A stretch of 64,000 bases of DNA from Saccharibacillus deserti (lineage in GTDB: Bacteria > Bacillota > Bacilli > Paenibacillales > Paenibacillaceae): assembly GCF_013618475.1 (NCBI RefSeq), contig NZ_JABJVN010000007.1, positions 214,931 to 278,930 on the forward strand, written 5' to 3'. Made by a program: the position numbers and the translations under genes. Position 1 is the stretch's first letter. Every line of letters starts with the position of its first letter. This document shows, piece by piece, positions 55,551 to 64,000 of this stretch. Below the pieces are notes generated by a model. That model was not told the origin of the DNA. It did no database searches and was given only the letters and a program-made list of their open reading frames with translations.

Positions 55551-55856
55551 AACCTATAGACATTCCTTATCGCAGGCTGCATCTCTTCGGCGCGTCCGGT
55601 TCCGGTGCGACCACGCTCGGACGCGCGCTTGGCGAACGTCTGCCGCATACGGTGCTGGACGGCGACGGCCTGCAAGCGCGCGAACTGCAGCGGTACGGCG
55701 AAGATGCGCTGCCGGGAGGACGTCTGTATGCGCAGTCTGGAACAGCACGAGCGCGGGATGGCGGATCTGGACTGCCCGATTCTGCGGCTCGAAGGTAACT
55801 CCGGTACGGAGGAGCGGGTAGAGCGGGTATTGGCCGCTTTGCGGGAGATTCGATAA
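55547..55856 (+). pseudogene. P-loop kinase-like ATPase, internally deleted and frameshifted
   Basis: ATG 55547 overlaps the previous stop. The frame gives RRLHLFGASGSGATTLGRAL with a Walker A motif and then LDGDGLQARELQRYGEDALP. After about 55735 the protein continues only in another frame (SLEQHERGMADLDCPILRLE, then EERVERVLAAL to the stop at 55854-55856). Relatives of this adenylate-kinase-like family have about 180-190 residues; here the middle, including the LID-like region, is missing. Confidence 0.75.
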
Positions 55857-55902
55857 TAAGCCCGGATGTGAAGAGATTAGAAGAGAGAAGGATGAGGAGC
55901 GG

Positions 55903-56538
55903 ATGGGGAAGACCGAACGCGATACGCAATATTGGAACGAAGCCTACGCCGATCCTTCGTTCCGGGCAGATCATGACGGCTGGCTGAAGCGTTATGAGCC
56001 GCTGCTCGATCCGGCCCGCGGACAGGTAGTCGATCTGGGCTGCGGACTCGGGCATAATGCCCGGGTGCTGCATGCGGTCGGCTTCGATGTGTTGGCCTGC
56101 GATTTGTCGGAGCGGGCGCTGGAGAGGCTGCGGCAGGAAGAACCGGGAATCGGGACGCTGCGGTTGGACATGGCGGAAGAACTGCCTTTTGAAACGGGAA
56201 CGCTTCAGGCGGTGGTAGCGGATTTGAGTTTGCACTATTTTACCGACAGCATAACCCGCCGGATTGTCGGGGAGCTTCACAGATCGCTGCGCCCGGGCGG
56301 GCTGCTGCTCTGCCGGGTGAACGCCACGGGCGAGCGGGACAGCAGTCGGGACAGGGCCTCGGCAGAGGATCCGTACCTGTACGGGAGCGAAGGCATCCGG
56401 CGGCGGTTTTTTGATGAGAAAGAGATTCTGAAGTATTTCTCCGAAGAGAAGTGGGAGACGCTGGTACGGCGCGAATGTACGGCAGGACGATACGGAAAAG
56501 AAAAACGGTTGTGGGAAATCGGGCTGAGGAGGAAATAA
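55903..56538 (+). CDS. Class I SAM-dependent methyltransferase, TehB-like
   Basis: The 211-residue protein has YWNEAYADPSF at the start, motif I VVDLGCGLGHNARVLHAVGFDVLACDLSERAL (about residues 44-75) and LSLHYF in place of motif II, with RSLRPGGLLLCRVN as motif III. This order is that of TehB/thiopurine-type methyltransferases. The substrate is not evident. GAAGGATGAGGAG precedes the ATG. The next hypothetical gene starts 2 bases after its stop. Confidence 0.88.
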   Translation: MGKTERDTQYWNEAYADPSFRADHDGWLKRYEPLLDPARGQVVDLGCGLGHNARVLHAVGFDVLACDLSERALERLRQEEPGIGTLRLDMAEELPFETGTLQAVVADLSLHYFTDSITRRIVGELHRSLRPGGLLLCRVNATGERDSSRDRASAEDPYLYGSEGIRRRFFDEKEILKYFSEEKWETLVRRECTAGRYGKEKRLWEIGLRRK

Positions 56539-56539
56539 T

Positions 56540-57163
56540 ATGGACAATCCGAGGAAGTGGAAAAGCAAAAGACTGGCGGTTGTAGCGGCTATTCTGGCGG
56601 CAAGCGCCGCGTTCAATATCAAACTGTTCACCGAACAGCGCGAACATGCACTGGCCGAGAAAAAAGAAGCGGCCGAGATCATGATCGTCATTCAAGAAGC
56701 CGATTCGAAACTTCAAGGCGCCATCTTGAATATCCAGAACGGAGGCGAAGCGGCAGACAGCCTGTATGTGTTCGGGGAAGTTCGGGCGAGATTGTCGGAA
56801 GCGGCGGGCGGATTGAAAAGTATGCGGATCGGTACAATCCAAGATACGGACCGTTCGTTCGAAATCGATACGATGTACCGAATCACCCATGAGTTCGATA
56901 CCTATCTGCGCGACGAGGTGCTGGCCGAGTGGCAGGCGGGAGATGCCATGCTGGACGCTTCCCGCGAGCAGACGCTGACGGAACTTCGCAGTCTCAAGCT
57001 GGATCTGGCGGCTTTGGCCGGTCTGGCGCAGGACCCGTCAAGCGGCGGATCGTACGACATCGGGGAATTGTCCGGGCAGTGGGAAGAGCAAATCTCGAAG
57101 CGGATCAAGGAAGAGCCCGATACGGATTTCCATAAACGGCTGGCCGAACGCTACGGCTTGTAA
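56540..57163 (+). CDS. Membrane-anchored hypothetical protein
   Basis: The 207-residue protein has a basic start (NPRKWKSKR), one membrane helix at about 12-28 and a long helical outer domain with the stretch VIQEADSKLQGAILNIQNGG. It resembles the next gene product in plan and partly in sequence (KWKS-VVAAILAASAAFNIKLF against KKTGVWLLVGALAVSLFFNI), suggesting duplication. It starts 2 bases after the methyltransferase stop, so they are probably cotranscribed. GAGGAGG precedes the ATG. I recognise no family. Confidence 0.75.
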   Translation: MDNPRKWKSKRLAVVAAILAASAAFNIKLFTEQREHALAEKKEAAEIMIVIQEADSKLQGAILNIQNGGEAADSLYVFGEVRARLSEAAGGLKSMRIGTIQDTDRSFEIDTMYRITHEFDTYLRDEVLAEWQAGDAMLDASREQTLTELRSLKLDLAALAGLAQDPSSGGSYDIGELSGQWEEQISKRIKEEPDTDFHKRLAERYGL

Positions 57164-57242
57164 CCGGGCGGATGCCTGAAGGAAAGGGAGGATCGGAACC
57201 GGACCACGCAAACCGGCTTGGAAAAAGACCGGCGTATGGCTG

Positions 57243-57674
57243 TTGGTCGGCGCTCTGGCCGTCAGTCTGTTCTTCAATATCCGTACGTTCCTGGCTTCGC
57301 GGGAGCAGGAGGAATTCAGGCATCAGATCATGAATCCGCTCGAAGTCTATCTGGATCAAGCGGCTATCGACCTTCAGGAAACGGTCAAGCTTCTGGAACA
57401 AGGCGCCGACGACCGCCTGATCCTGCTTGGCTTGGGGAAAGCGGCAGCGCAGACCGCCAAAGCGGAAGAACGCATTAATTCGTCGGCTGATGAACTGAGA
57501 CGGTTTTATGGACAGTCGAACGAACCGATGAGAAAGACTATGCTGGATATGGAAGGGTATTTGGAATCGCTGGCGGCGTCTTACGCAGCGGATGCGCGGA
57601 AGGAGCCGAATGCCGACGATCCGCTCTCGACTCCGATCCGCACCATTTTGAAGAAAATTGGAACCGCGTCATAA
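57243..57674 (+). CDS. Paralogous membrane-anchored hypothetical protein, start uncertain
   Basis: The open frame encodes an anchor helix and helical domain (ALAVSLFFNIRTFLASREQE, LDQAAIDLQETVKLLEQGAD, STPIRTILKKIG) like the preceding gene product. The only usable start codon in frame is TTG 57243, which would cut into the helix, yet frame-preserving basic sequence (GTGPRKPAWKKTGVWLL) and a GGGAGG site lie upstream at 57184-57191 without an ATG, GTG or TTG. The original start has probably been lost, or an unusual codon (ATC 57192) is used. At least 143 residues are supported. Confidence 0.6.
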   Translation: MVGALAVSLFFNIRTFLASREQEEFRHQIMNPLEVYLDQAAIDLQETVKLLEQGADDRLILLGLGKAAAQTAKAEERINSSADELRRFYGQSNEPMRKTMLDMEGYLESLAASYAADARKEPNADDPLSTPIRTILKKIGTAS

Positions 57675-57953
57675 AAAAGCGTCTGGCCGAAGCACCGGAT
57701 TCCGGTCTGCATGCTATAATAAGCGACGACTATCCTTGAGAAGCAGGCGGACCCGCGCAAACGGTCAAAATGGAGGAGACGAAGCGAAATGGACGATCGA
57801 TCGGCATACGGGTACGATCCGGGCAAGGAGAATTAGGCTTCCATGCCAACATACTGGGCCAACTGGAATTGACGGAACGGATGGGAATGAAGGCAGGTTG
57901 GCAGAACCGGTAAAGCGGCTGTACGGCCCGAATCGGAGAACACCGAAACTACG
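57675..57953 (+). other. Intergenic region with promoter-like and small-ORF traces
   Basis: TATAAT at 57715-57720 is a candidate -10 without a clear -35. GGAGGAG at 57772-57778 precedes ATG 57789, which opens only 15 codons (MDDRSAYGYDPGKEN). A neighbouring frame then gives GFHANILGQLELTERMGMKA to a stop at 57911-57913, so a frameshifted small gene is possible. Confidence 0.35.
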
Positions 57954-57998
57954 CAGGCCGCCCTTCGGGAAAGCTTTTCCGAACGGCGGCCTGTTTCG
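57954..57998 (+). terminator. Rho-independent terminator
   Basis: CAGGCCGCC pairs with GGCGGCCTG, with an inner TTCGG/CCGAA and AAAGCTTT stem, and TTTCGTTT follows. Confidence 0.8.
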
Positions 57999-58075
57999 TT
58001 TATCTGGAGATTCACCGAATGTTTATGATACGATGTTGTAAACGTTACCAGGCAGATGGAAAAGGGGGCTCGGGA

Positions 58076-59797
58076 ATGGAGCAGGTATGCAGGATTCTGA
58101 TCGTGGACGACGAGGTGCTGGTACGCCAGGGCATCAAACATTATTTGGATTGGGAGCAGTACGGGTTCCGCATAGTGGGGGAAGCTTCCAACGGCAGGGA
58201 AGGACTCGAAGCGATCGAACGCGTTCGGCCCCATATCGTGCTGACGGACATCGTAATGCCGATTATGGAAGGAGAAGAATTCACCCGGCTGATCAAAAAA
58301 AATTATCCGGAGATCCAGGTGGTGGTTCTCAGCAGCTACGGCGAATTCGATTACGTGCGTTCGACGTTCCAAAACGGCGTGGCGGATTACATCCTCAAGC
58401 CGAAGCTTGAGACGCAGGAGCTGCTGCGCGTGCTGCAGAATACGGCCCGGCGGATCGCTTCGATCCGCTACACGGGCGAAGGCAGCGGCGAAGGCCCGGA
58501 TGCCGAGACGGTGCTGGAGAAGCTGGCGTCGGGCTACGGCGCCGACGAATCCGCTTCGCCCGCCGTGCTGGCGGAGCTGTTCCCGCACGACGAATTCGTG
58601 CTGATCGGCCGGCTGCGCACGGCCGGCCGGGCCCATGCCGGCGGCTCGCGCGCCGGCGAGAACGGGCAGCCGCTCGCCGAGCGGCTGCGGCAGGCGCTGT
58701 CGCCGGGCGCGCCTCATGCGGCCGCCCTCGGGCCGGCGCGCGTGTACGGGCTGCCCGCCGCGGCCTCGGGCGCCGCGGCGGGCAGCGAAGCCGCGCTTGT
58801 CGGCCTCGGCGGCGGCCGGCGCGCGGCTCTGCTGGCCGCGCTGCGCCAGTACGCCGCCGCTTCGTCCGGCGGTGCGCTTTCGGCTGGGCCCGGCGCCGCC
58901 GATGCGGGAACCGAACGGATGTCCGGCGGATCTGCGCCGGACGCCGCCGATGCCGCGTCCGGCCCGGCTGCCGGCGGGGCCGCCGCGGGCTATGCCTGGG
59001 CCGCCGGAGCGGCTTTCGCTTCGCTCGGCGAGTTGAGCACGGCTTACCGGCAGCTCGGCGAGCTGCTGGAGACCCGGTTCTACTTCCCCGAGCGGACGCT
59101 GATGCTGCCCGAGGAACTGCCGCTCCCCGCCGAACCGCTGCCTGCGTTCGACCTCCGCCTGTTTACGGAAGAGATCAAGCGCGAGCATTTCGCCGAAGCG
59201 TTCCGCGACCTGCGCCAGTACACGGCGCGGATGGCTGCCGATTACCGGTCCACGCCGGTCGGACTGAAGTCTTTCCTGGGCAATATCGTGTTCAATCTGA
59301 TCACGCTGCTCGGCAATATGGAATACGACGCTTCGGATCTGAACGAAGCCAAATACGGATTTTTCCGCGAAATCGAAGAAGCGGACAACGCGCCATCCGC
59401 CGCCGCGCTGCTGGAACAATTCCTGAGCAGGGCGGAAGCGAAGATCGCCGAACATGCGGGACAGTCCGGCGGAGCCAATATGAAGAAACTGCTCGCCTAT
59501 ATCGACGAACATTATGCCGAGCCGCTCAGCCTTACGGGTCTGGGCCGGCATTTCCATTTCAATCCGTCCTACCTGTCGAGCTACTTCGCGTCGCACAACA
59601 AGGAAGGATTCAGCGAATACCTGAACAAGATCCGCGTCTCGCGGGCGGAAGAGCTGCTGCGCGCAGGCGAGATCAGCATCTCGGAGATCAGCGGCCGGGT
59701 CGGCTATTCGGACCCCGGCTATTTTACCAAGGTATTCAAGAAACAGACGGGCCTCTCGCCGAGTCAATACCGCCGTCAATACAGGATCGGGCGCTGA
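58076..59797 (+). CDS. Large YesN-type response regulator, AraC output domain
   Basis: The 573-residue protein has a receiver domain (ILIVDDEVLVRQGIKHYL with the acidic pair, phosphoacceptor Asp in VLTDIVMP, Ser in VVLSSYGEFDYV, Lys in DYILKP), a 330-residue middle region, and a C-terminal AraC domain (LTGLGRHFHFNPSYLSSYF, then TGLSPSQYRRQYR). Residues about 190-320 are extremely Ala/Gly/Arg-rich and GC-rich. ATG 58076 follows AAAAGGGGGC. The histidine kinase gene follows 61 bases later; both control the transporter genes behind them. Confidence 0.92.
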   Translation: MEQVCRILIVDDEVLVRQGIKHYLDWEQYGFRIVGEASNGREGLEAIERVRPHIVLTDIVMPIMEGEEFTRLIKKNYPEIQVVVLSSYGEFDYVRSTFQNGVADYILKPKLETQELLRVLQNTARRIASIRYTGEGSGEGPDAETVLEKLASGYGADESASPAVLAELFPHDEFVLIGRLRTAGRAHAGGSRAGENGQPLAERLRQALSPGAPHAAALGPARVYGLPAAASGAAAGSEAALVGLGGGRRAALLAALRQYAAASSGGALSAGPGAADAGTERMSGGSAPDAADAASGPAAGGAAAGYAWAAGAAFASLGELSTAYRQLGELLETRFYFPERTLMLPEELPLPAEPLPAFDLRLFTEEIKREHFAEAFRDLRQYTARMAADYRSTPVGLKSFLGNIVFNLITLLGNMEYDASDLNEAKYGFFREIEEADNAPSAAALLEQFLSRAEAKIAEHAGQSGGANMKKLLAYIDEHYAEPLSLTGLGRHFHFNPSYLSSYFASHNKEGFSEYLNKIRVSRAEELLRAGEISISEISGRVGYSDPGYFTKVFKKQTGLSPSQYRRQYRIGR

Positions 59798-59858
59798 CTC
59801 AAGATGACCGGGAAGTCAGAAATTTCCGGCTGCGGCATCAACTGAAGGAGGCTTTATC

Positions 59859-61664
59859 ATGAAAGCATACTGGAGCCGGTTCCATGCCCAGCGATTGTTC
59901 GTCAAGCTGTTCTTGGTCATGGTCGTCGCTACGGTAACGGTCTGCGTCGTCACGTCGCTTGTGACGATTCGCATGTCCGAGCGCCTGTTTACCGAGACAT
60001 TCGGGATTACCAATTCCAAAGTCTTGAACCAGATCCGTACCGGCATGGAGTCTTTTAACGATTCCGTCGTCAATGCTTCGGCTTACGCGGCGCAAAACGG
60101 CACGATTAAGACTTACTTAAGCGGAGGCGAATCCGATTCCAGCCGGATGGCGGGGACGTACTTTGGTATGAATCAGCAGATGAGAAGGGTCAAATCCAAC
60201 GTCGACGCGTACAGCGTCGGCGTAACGGCGGTCGGCGTGAATGGAAGGAACTATTCGACGGATCGCAATGACTGGCCCGTGCCCGAAGATCGGCTGATCG
60301 GCCATCCGCTGTCCCAACGCACGAAAGCGGAGCCGAAACGGCTGATTTATCAATATGACATGGAACGCGGCGAAGGCGGCAAGGCCGTTCCGTATATCGT
60401 CGCTTCCAAAGCGTTGATGGAGCGCACGACCGGCTTTATCTACGGAGATTTATACATTTCGATCCGCGAAGACGAGTTCCGGCGTTTCTACGGCAATTTT
60501 ACGAGCGCAGGCAACGACGTCGTGATTTTGGACGCTTCGGGACGGATCGTGTCCAGCAATCGAACGGAGTGGATCGGTACCGTATCGAAGCAGTTGTTGG
60601 GTTATGCCGAACCTTCCGCTGAAAAAGAAGAAGTGGTAAGCCGGAACGCCGACGTATTCGGTCAGAGTTCCATTTTGCTGTCCAGTTATATCCCGGAATA
60701 CGACTTTTATCTGGTCAATCTGATCGATCGCGACTACGCGGCGGGCAAGATCGTCAATTTGCGCGATCTGGTACTGGTCGGCGGATTGATCGTCGGCGCG
60801 GCGCTGCTGCTCGTATTCCTCATCACCCGCCGCCAGACGCGATCCTTAACCGTGCTGGTTCGCCAGATGTCGACCGTCACGGAAAAAGACTTCGACAATT
60901 ATGTGCGGGTCACGGCGTCGTCCGGCTACGAAGTCCAGGAGCTGAGCCGCGCGTATAACTATATGCTCGACGAGTTGAACAATTACATCGCGAGACTGCT
61001 GGAGACGCAGAAGGAACGCCGCAATGCGGAGCTGGCGGCGCTGCAGCGGCAGATCAATCCGCACTTTTTGTACAACACGCTGGCTTCGATCAAGATATTG
61101 GTACAAAAAGGAGATAAGGAAGCCGCCGCGGAAACGATCAACGCCTTGATTTCGCTGCTGCAAAACACGATCAGCAACGTCAGCGAAACCATCACGATCG
61201 AGCAGGAGCTGGAGAACATGCGCAACTACGTGTTCATCAACCATGCCCGTTACGGCGACCGGATTCGGGTGAACGTATTCGCCGCGCCCGATTGCATGAA
61301 CTACCGGGTGCCTAAACTGATCATCCAACCGTTTATCGAAAATGCGTTTTTCCATGCGTTCAACGAGAAGCAGAGCGGCATGATCTACGTGCTCGTCTCG
61401 CAAGCGGACGGCCAATTGGTTTGCGAAGTCAGCGACAACGGCGACGGCATGGACGATGTGGGCGAATGGAGCAAAACCGAAGGCGGAACGGTGCTCCCGA
61501 ATTCAAAAAGCAAACGCCAACTCTTCACCGGCATCGGCGTACGCAACGTGCACAATCGCATCGCGCTTCTCTACGGCGACGAGTACGGCGTATCCATCGA
61601 CAGCCGAAAAGGCCAAGGCACCAAAATCAAAATCACGCTGCCGCTGATCACGGAAGAATCCTGA
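59859..61664 (+). CDS. YesM-type sensor histidine kinase
   Basis: The 601-residue kinase has a first membrane helix at about residues 16-40, an extracellular sensor region, a second helix at about 300-325 (LVLVGGLIVGAALLLVFLI), HAMP and then the box QRQINPHFLYNTLASIKILV, whose His is phosphorylated. The ATP-binding part has QPFIENAFFHAFNEKQSG and EVSDNGDGMDD. AAGGAGG precedes the ATG. A GAAGATCG/CGATCTTC hairpin without T-run follows the stop. Confidence 0.93.
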   Translation: MKAYWSRFHAQRLFVKLFLVMVVATVTVCVVTSLVTIRMSERLFTETFGITNSKVLNQIRTGMESFNDSVVNASAYAAQNGTIKTYLSGGESDSSRMAGTYFGMNQQMRRVKSNVDAYSVGVTAVGVNGRNYSTDRNDWPVPEDRLIGHPLSQRTKAEPKRLIYQYDMERGEGGKAVPYIVASKALMERTTGFIYGDLYISIREDEFRRFYGNFTSAGNDVVILDASGRIVSSNRTEWIGTVSKQLLGYAEPSAEKEEVVSRNADVFGQSSILLSSYIPEYDFYLVNLIDRDYAAGKIVNLRDLVLVGGLIVGAALLLVFLITRRQTRSLTVLVRQMSTVTEKDFDNYVRVTASSGYEVQELSRAYNYMLDELNNYIARLLETQKERRNAELAALQRQINPHFLYNTLASIKILVQKGDKEAAAETINALISLLQNTISNVSETITIEQELENMRNYVFINHARYGDRIRVNVFAAPDCMNYRVPKLIIQPFIENAFFHAFNEKQSGMIYVLVSQADGQLVCEVSDNGDGMDDVGEWSKTEGGTVLPNSKSKRQLFTGIGVRNVHNRIALLYGDEYGVSIDSRKGQGTKIKITLPLITEES

Positions 61665-61931
61665 AGATCGTCTGCGGGGCAGCCGATCTTCGAAGGGATC
61701 GCCATTCCGGATGAAAAATGAACCGGCGGCGAACGGAATTTGGTGAAATGCAGAGTTTCGTTGACAAGGGACGAGCGATACGTATAGGGAGCGCAGGCCT
61801 GTGCAATCGGAAGGCCGCCTCCTGAAAACGTATCCGTTTTTTCATGCGGCGCAGCGTTTTAAAGTATTTTTTTCGCGGCTTCTCTTTATCGGAAAACTTT
61901 AAATTTTACGTATATCCAATTTTTTTACCAA

Positions 61932-61945
61932 TGATAACGCTACCA
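61932..61945 (+). promoter_or_regulatory. cre-like site upstream of the second sugar-binding protein gene
   Basis: TGATAACGCTACCA matches TGWAARCGYTWNCW at 13 of 14 positions. Confidence 0.5.
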
Positions 61946-62032
61946 TTTTTGCGACATACAATGATTTCCCTATTCCGTGCAAAGATATTCCTAACCTCAT
62001 AGCTTGCTGCGATGCTAAGATTATTCTCGTAA

Positions 62033-62046
62033 AGCAACCGCTTACA
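62033..62046 (-). promoter_or_regulatory. Second cre-like site, minus orientation
   Basis: On the minus strand TGTAAGCGGTTGCT matches TGWAARCGYTWNCW at 13 of 14 positions, 93 bases before the binding-protein start. Confidence 0.5.
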
Positions 62047-62138
62047 TCACCGATTTTCACAGAATGATTAGTACCTCGTCAACAATAACGGCAAGGTTAG
62101 GGAGTCGAATTACTATCAGCTACGGGGAGATGAAAAAG

Positions 62139-63455
62139 ATGAAAAATTGGAAAAAGATTTTGCTGCCTTTGGCGGCATCGGCATTGATGCTTTCGGCCTG
62201 CTCGGGCGGCGGGGGCGGCACGACAGCTGCGACGAACGGCAGTGGTGGTGGCGATACAGAGAAAAAAGAAATCACCATCTGGGCATGGGACCCGAACTTC
62301 AATATTGCCGCGCTGAACTTGGCGAAAGAAAAATATGCCAAAGATCACCCGGACGTTACGATCAACATCGTGGAAAACGCGCAGGCGGATATCGTTCAGA
62401 AACTGAACACGGGCCTGAACTCGGGTACGACAAAAGGTCTGCCTAACGTCGTGCTGATCGAAGACTACCGTGCGCAAAACTTCCTGCAATCGTATCCGGA
62501 CGCTTTCCGCGACATGTCCGACAAGATCAAAGCAGAAGACTTCGCCGACTACAAAGCAGGCCCTACAAGCTTCGACGGCAAACAATACGGCATTCCGTTC
62601 GACTCCGGCGTAACCGGCTTCTACGTTCGTACGGACTACCTGGAACAAGCGGGTTACACCGTGAAAGACGTAACGGATATCGATTGGGACCAATTCATCG
62701 AAATCGGTAAAAAAGTCAAAGCGGCAACAGGCAAAGCGATGCTGACCCAAGATCCGAACGATCTCGGCACGCTGCGCGTCATGCTGCAATCGGCGGGCTC
62801 GTGGTATCTGAAAGAAGACGGCGTAACGCCGAACATCGCAGGCAACGCGGCTTTCAAAGAAGCTCTCGAAACCTACAAAGCCATGTTTGACGCCGACATC
62901 GTAAAATTGAACTCCGACTGGAGCCAATTCGTAGCCGCGTTCAACAGCGGTGACGTTGCTTCCGTTCCTACTGGCAACTGGATCACGCCTTCGGTCAAAG
63001 CCGAAGCTTCGCAATCCGGCAAATGGGCAGTCGTTCCGATTCCTCGCCTGAAAGATACGTCGAACTCCATCAACGCATCCAACTCCGGCGGCAGCTCGTG
63101 GTACGTGATGAACGTGGACGGCAAAGACGCGGCAGCTGACTTCATGGCAGAGACTTTCGGTTCCGACGCCGAACTGTATCAAGACCTGCTCAGCAAGATC
63201 GGCGTACTGGGCACGCTCAAAGCAGCTTCCGGCGGCAAAGCTTACGAGCAGCCTGATGAGTTCTTCGGCGACCAAAAGATCTACTCCGACTTCGCGAAAT
63301 GGACAACGGAAGTTCCTAAAGTCAACTTCGGTCTGCACACTTACGCAATCGAAGATATCTTGTCCGCAGAAGTTCAGAACTACCTGAACGGCAGCAAAGA
63401 CGTTGACGCGGTCATGAACGATACGCAAACGCAAGCTGAAGCCCAACTGAAATAA
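62139..63455 (+). CDS. Sugar ABC transporter substrate-binding lipoprotein
   Basis: The 438-residue protein has a signal with lipobox (LSAC, about residue 22) and a family 1 extracellular solute-binding fold (ITIWAWDPNFNIAALNLAKE, LPNVVLIEDYRAQNFLQ, GIPFDSGVTGFYVRTDYLEQ, SVPTGNWITPSVKAEASQSG). The start at 62139 is preferred because GGGGAG lies 9 bases before it; ATG 62130 directly abuts that site. A Gly/Thr-rich spacer follows the lipid Cys. Codon use here is less GC-biased than in the neighbouring kinase, a sign of high expression. The ligand is probably a sugar. Confidence 0.93.
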   Translation: MKNWKKILLPLAASALMLSACSGGGGGTTAATNGSGGGDTEKKEITIWAWDPNFNIAALNLAKEKYAKDHPDVTINIVENAQADIVQKLNTGLNSGTTKGLPNVVLIEDYRAQNFLQSYPDAFRDMSDKIKAEDFADYKAGPTSFDGKQYGIPFDSGVTGFYVRTDYLEQAGYTVKDVTDIDWDQFIEIGKKVKAATGKAMLTQDPNDLGTLRVMLQSAGSWYLKEDGVTPNIAGNAAFKEALETYKAMFDADIVKLNSDWSQFVAAFNSGDVASVPTGNWITPSVKAEASQSGKWAVVPIPRLKDTSNSINASNSGGSSWYVMNVDGKDAAADFMAETFGSDAELYQDLLSKIGVLGTLKAASGGKAYEQPDEFFGDQKIYSDFAKWTTEVPKVNFGLHTYAIEDILSAEVQNYLNGSKDVDAVMNDTQTQAEAQLK

Positions 63456-63735
63456 GAAGCAGCAGGCACGGCGGTAAGGAGAGCGCGAACGCGAAGCGCC
63501 GCGTCTCTCCCTTATCGCTTTCCGCGCCCGGCAGACTTTCGGAAATTCGTTCCCGCCCCTTTGCGGACACGGAATTTTGCCGGGCATTCTTGTTGGATCT
63601 TACTCGTACACGATCAAAAGCAAGCGGCGAACTCCCGCCTGCGCGTTATGCATTCAAGCCATGTTTGAATGCACAACACGGGCGCGGGGCTTCTTCCGCC
63701 ATATCCCGTTATGTGAATCCAAGGAGGAATGCCGG

Positions 63736-64000
63736 ATGAAGACCGAAAATACCGCAGCCGGTCCGGGCAAAACCAGCAACACCTTTCAATCCAGCCGCAG
63801 TCGTCGTTTCAAAGCGGGTCTGGTCGGTTGGCTCTTCGTGGCCGCGGCCGTAATTCTGATCGCTGCCTTTTACTTCTATCCGATGATCCAGGCTCTGATC
63901 CTGTCGTTCCAAACGGGAACAGGCATCAACATGAAATTTAACGGCCTCGGTAACTACCAACGGCTGTTCACGGATAAAATGTTCCTGACTGCCGTCGCCA
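63736..64000 (+). CDS. Sugar ABC transporter permease, C-terminus beyond right edge
   Basis: The frame from ATG 63736 is open to the window end and shows 88 residues. After a hydrophilic N-terminus (MKTENTAAGPGKTSNTFQSS) come the first helix (GLVGWLFVAAAVILIAAFYFYPMIQALILSF) and the start of the periplasmic loop with FNGLGNYQRLFTDKMF, matching MalF/UgpA-type permeases. AAGGAGGA lies 8 bases upstream. Together with the binding protein 280 bases before it, it forms a second sugar importer. A GCATTCAA/TTGAATGC hairpin lies between the two genes. Confidence 0.88.
   Translation, partial: MKTENTAAGPGKTSNTFQSSRSRRFKAGLVGWLFVAAAVILIAAFYFYPMIQALILSFQTGTGINMKFNGLGNYQRLFTDKMFLTAVA

Larger units (their letters stand above)
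61665..62138 (+). other. Control region of the second sugar-binding protein gene
   Basis: Beyond the hairpin at 61663-61691 the region becomes AT-rich from 61850. It holds two cre-like sites (61932-61945 and 62033-62046) and runs to GGGGAG at 62124-62129. I see no clear -35/-10 pair and no ORF with a ribosome site. Confidence 0.45.

Overview
The window is GC-rich chromosomal DNA of an endospore-forming-type Bacillota, most likely a Paenibacillaceae member; Saccharibacillus is my best guess from gene style and base composition, but that is inference. Supporting features are strong AAGGAGG-type ribosome sites, YesM/YesN two-component pairs beside sugar ABC transporters without their own ATPase, S-layer-homology (SLH) surface proteins, a bacillithiol-system YtxJ remnant, cre-like catabolite sites, and a Bacillus-type inositol (iol) gene set. 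I saw no rRNA, tRNA, CRISPR array, transposase or phage genes.

Layout. 0-5 kb: a GNAT acetyltransferase running off the left edge, then an FAD-dependent oxidoreductase divergent from an AraC regulator whose gene carries an insert full of palindromes. 5-11.5 kb: a sensor kinase, response regulator, sugar-binding lipoprotein and two permeases, forming a complete carbohydrate uptake locus except for the ATPase. 11.6-20 kb: an AraC-GyrI regulator, a DUF6376 lipoprotein, an MFS transporter, a soluble double-PAS chemoreceptor, a formate/nitrite channel, and a secreted subtilase with C-terminal SLH sequence.

20.5-35.2 kb is the core of the window: a complete myo-inositol catabolism locus in two transcription units, iolE-iolT-iolG-iolI and iolA-iolB-iolC-iolD-iolH-iolJ. 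A tautomerase gene and iolR lie between them and a second DeoR-family regulator closes the locus. Inositol enters through IolT, is oxidised by IolG, dehydrated by IolE, hydrolysed by IolD, isomerised by IolB, phosphorylated by IolC, cleaved by IolJ, and the semialdehyde is converted to acetyl-CoA by IolA. Three control regions carry tandem 11-bp sites fitting the IolR consensus WRAYCAADARD, and the first promoter also overlaps a cre. A long-range inverted repeat just before iolH may be a structured RNA.

35.5-38.3 kb is a decay zone: remnants of at least two genes and a single-base-frameshifted ytxJ lie around an intact alkyltransferase-like gene and an SLH protein gene. 38.3-41.2 kb holds a YhgE/ABC-2-like membrane protein with a perfect palindromic operator, a TetR regulator and an Mrr-type nuclease. 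41.3-45.7 kb is a four-gene GldA/permease/GldG/DUF4340 export cassette followed by tandem and palindromic repeats. 46-53 kb has an antiporter, a TauE remnant, a TetR regulator, a DrrAB-type exporter coupled to an HTH-pentapeptide-repeat fusion, and oleate hydratase. 53.5-57.9 kb has small ORFs, two methyltransferases, a collapsed P-loop gene and two membrane-anchored hypotheticals. 58-64 kb starts a second response regulator, kinase, sugar-binding protein and permease locus that runs off the right edge.

The least familiar items are the HTH-pentapeptide regulator tied to DrrAB, the iolH leader structure, the palindrome-filled AraC insert and the repeat array at 45.66-46.05 kb. All of these are leads, not demonstrated systems.
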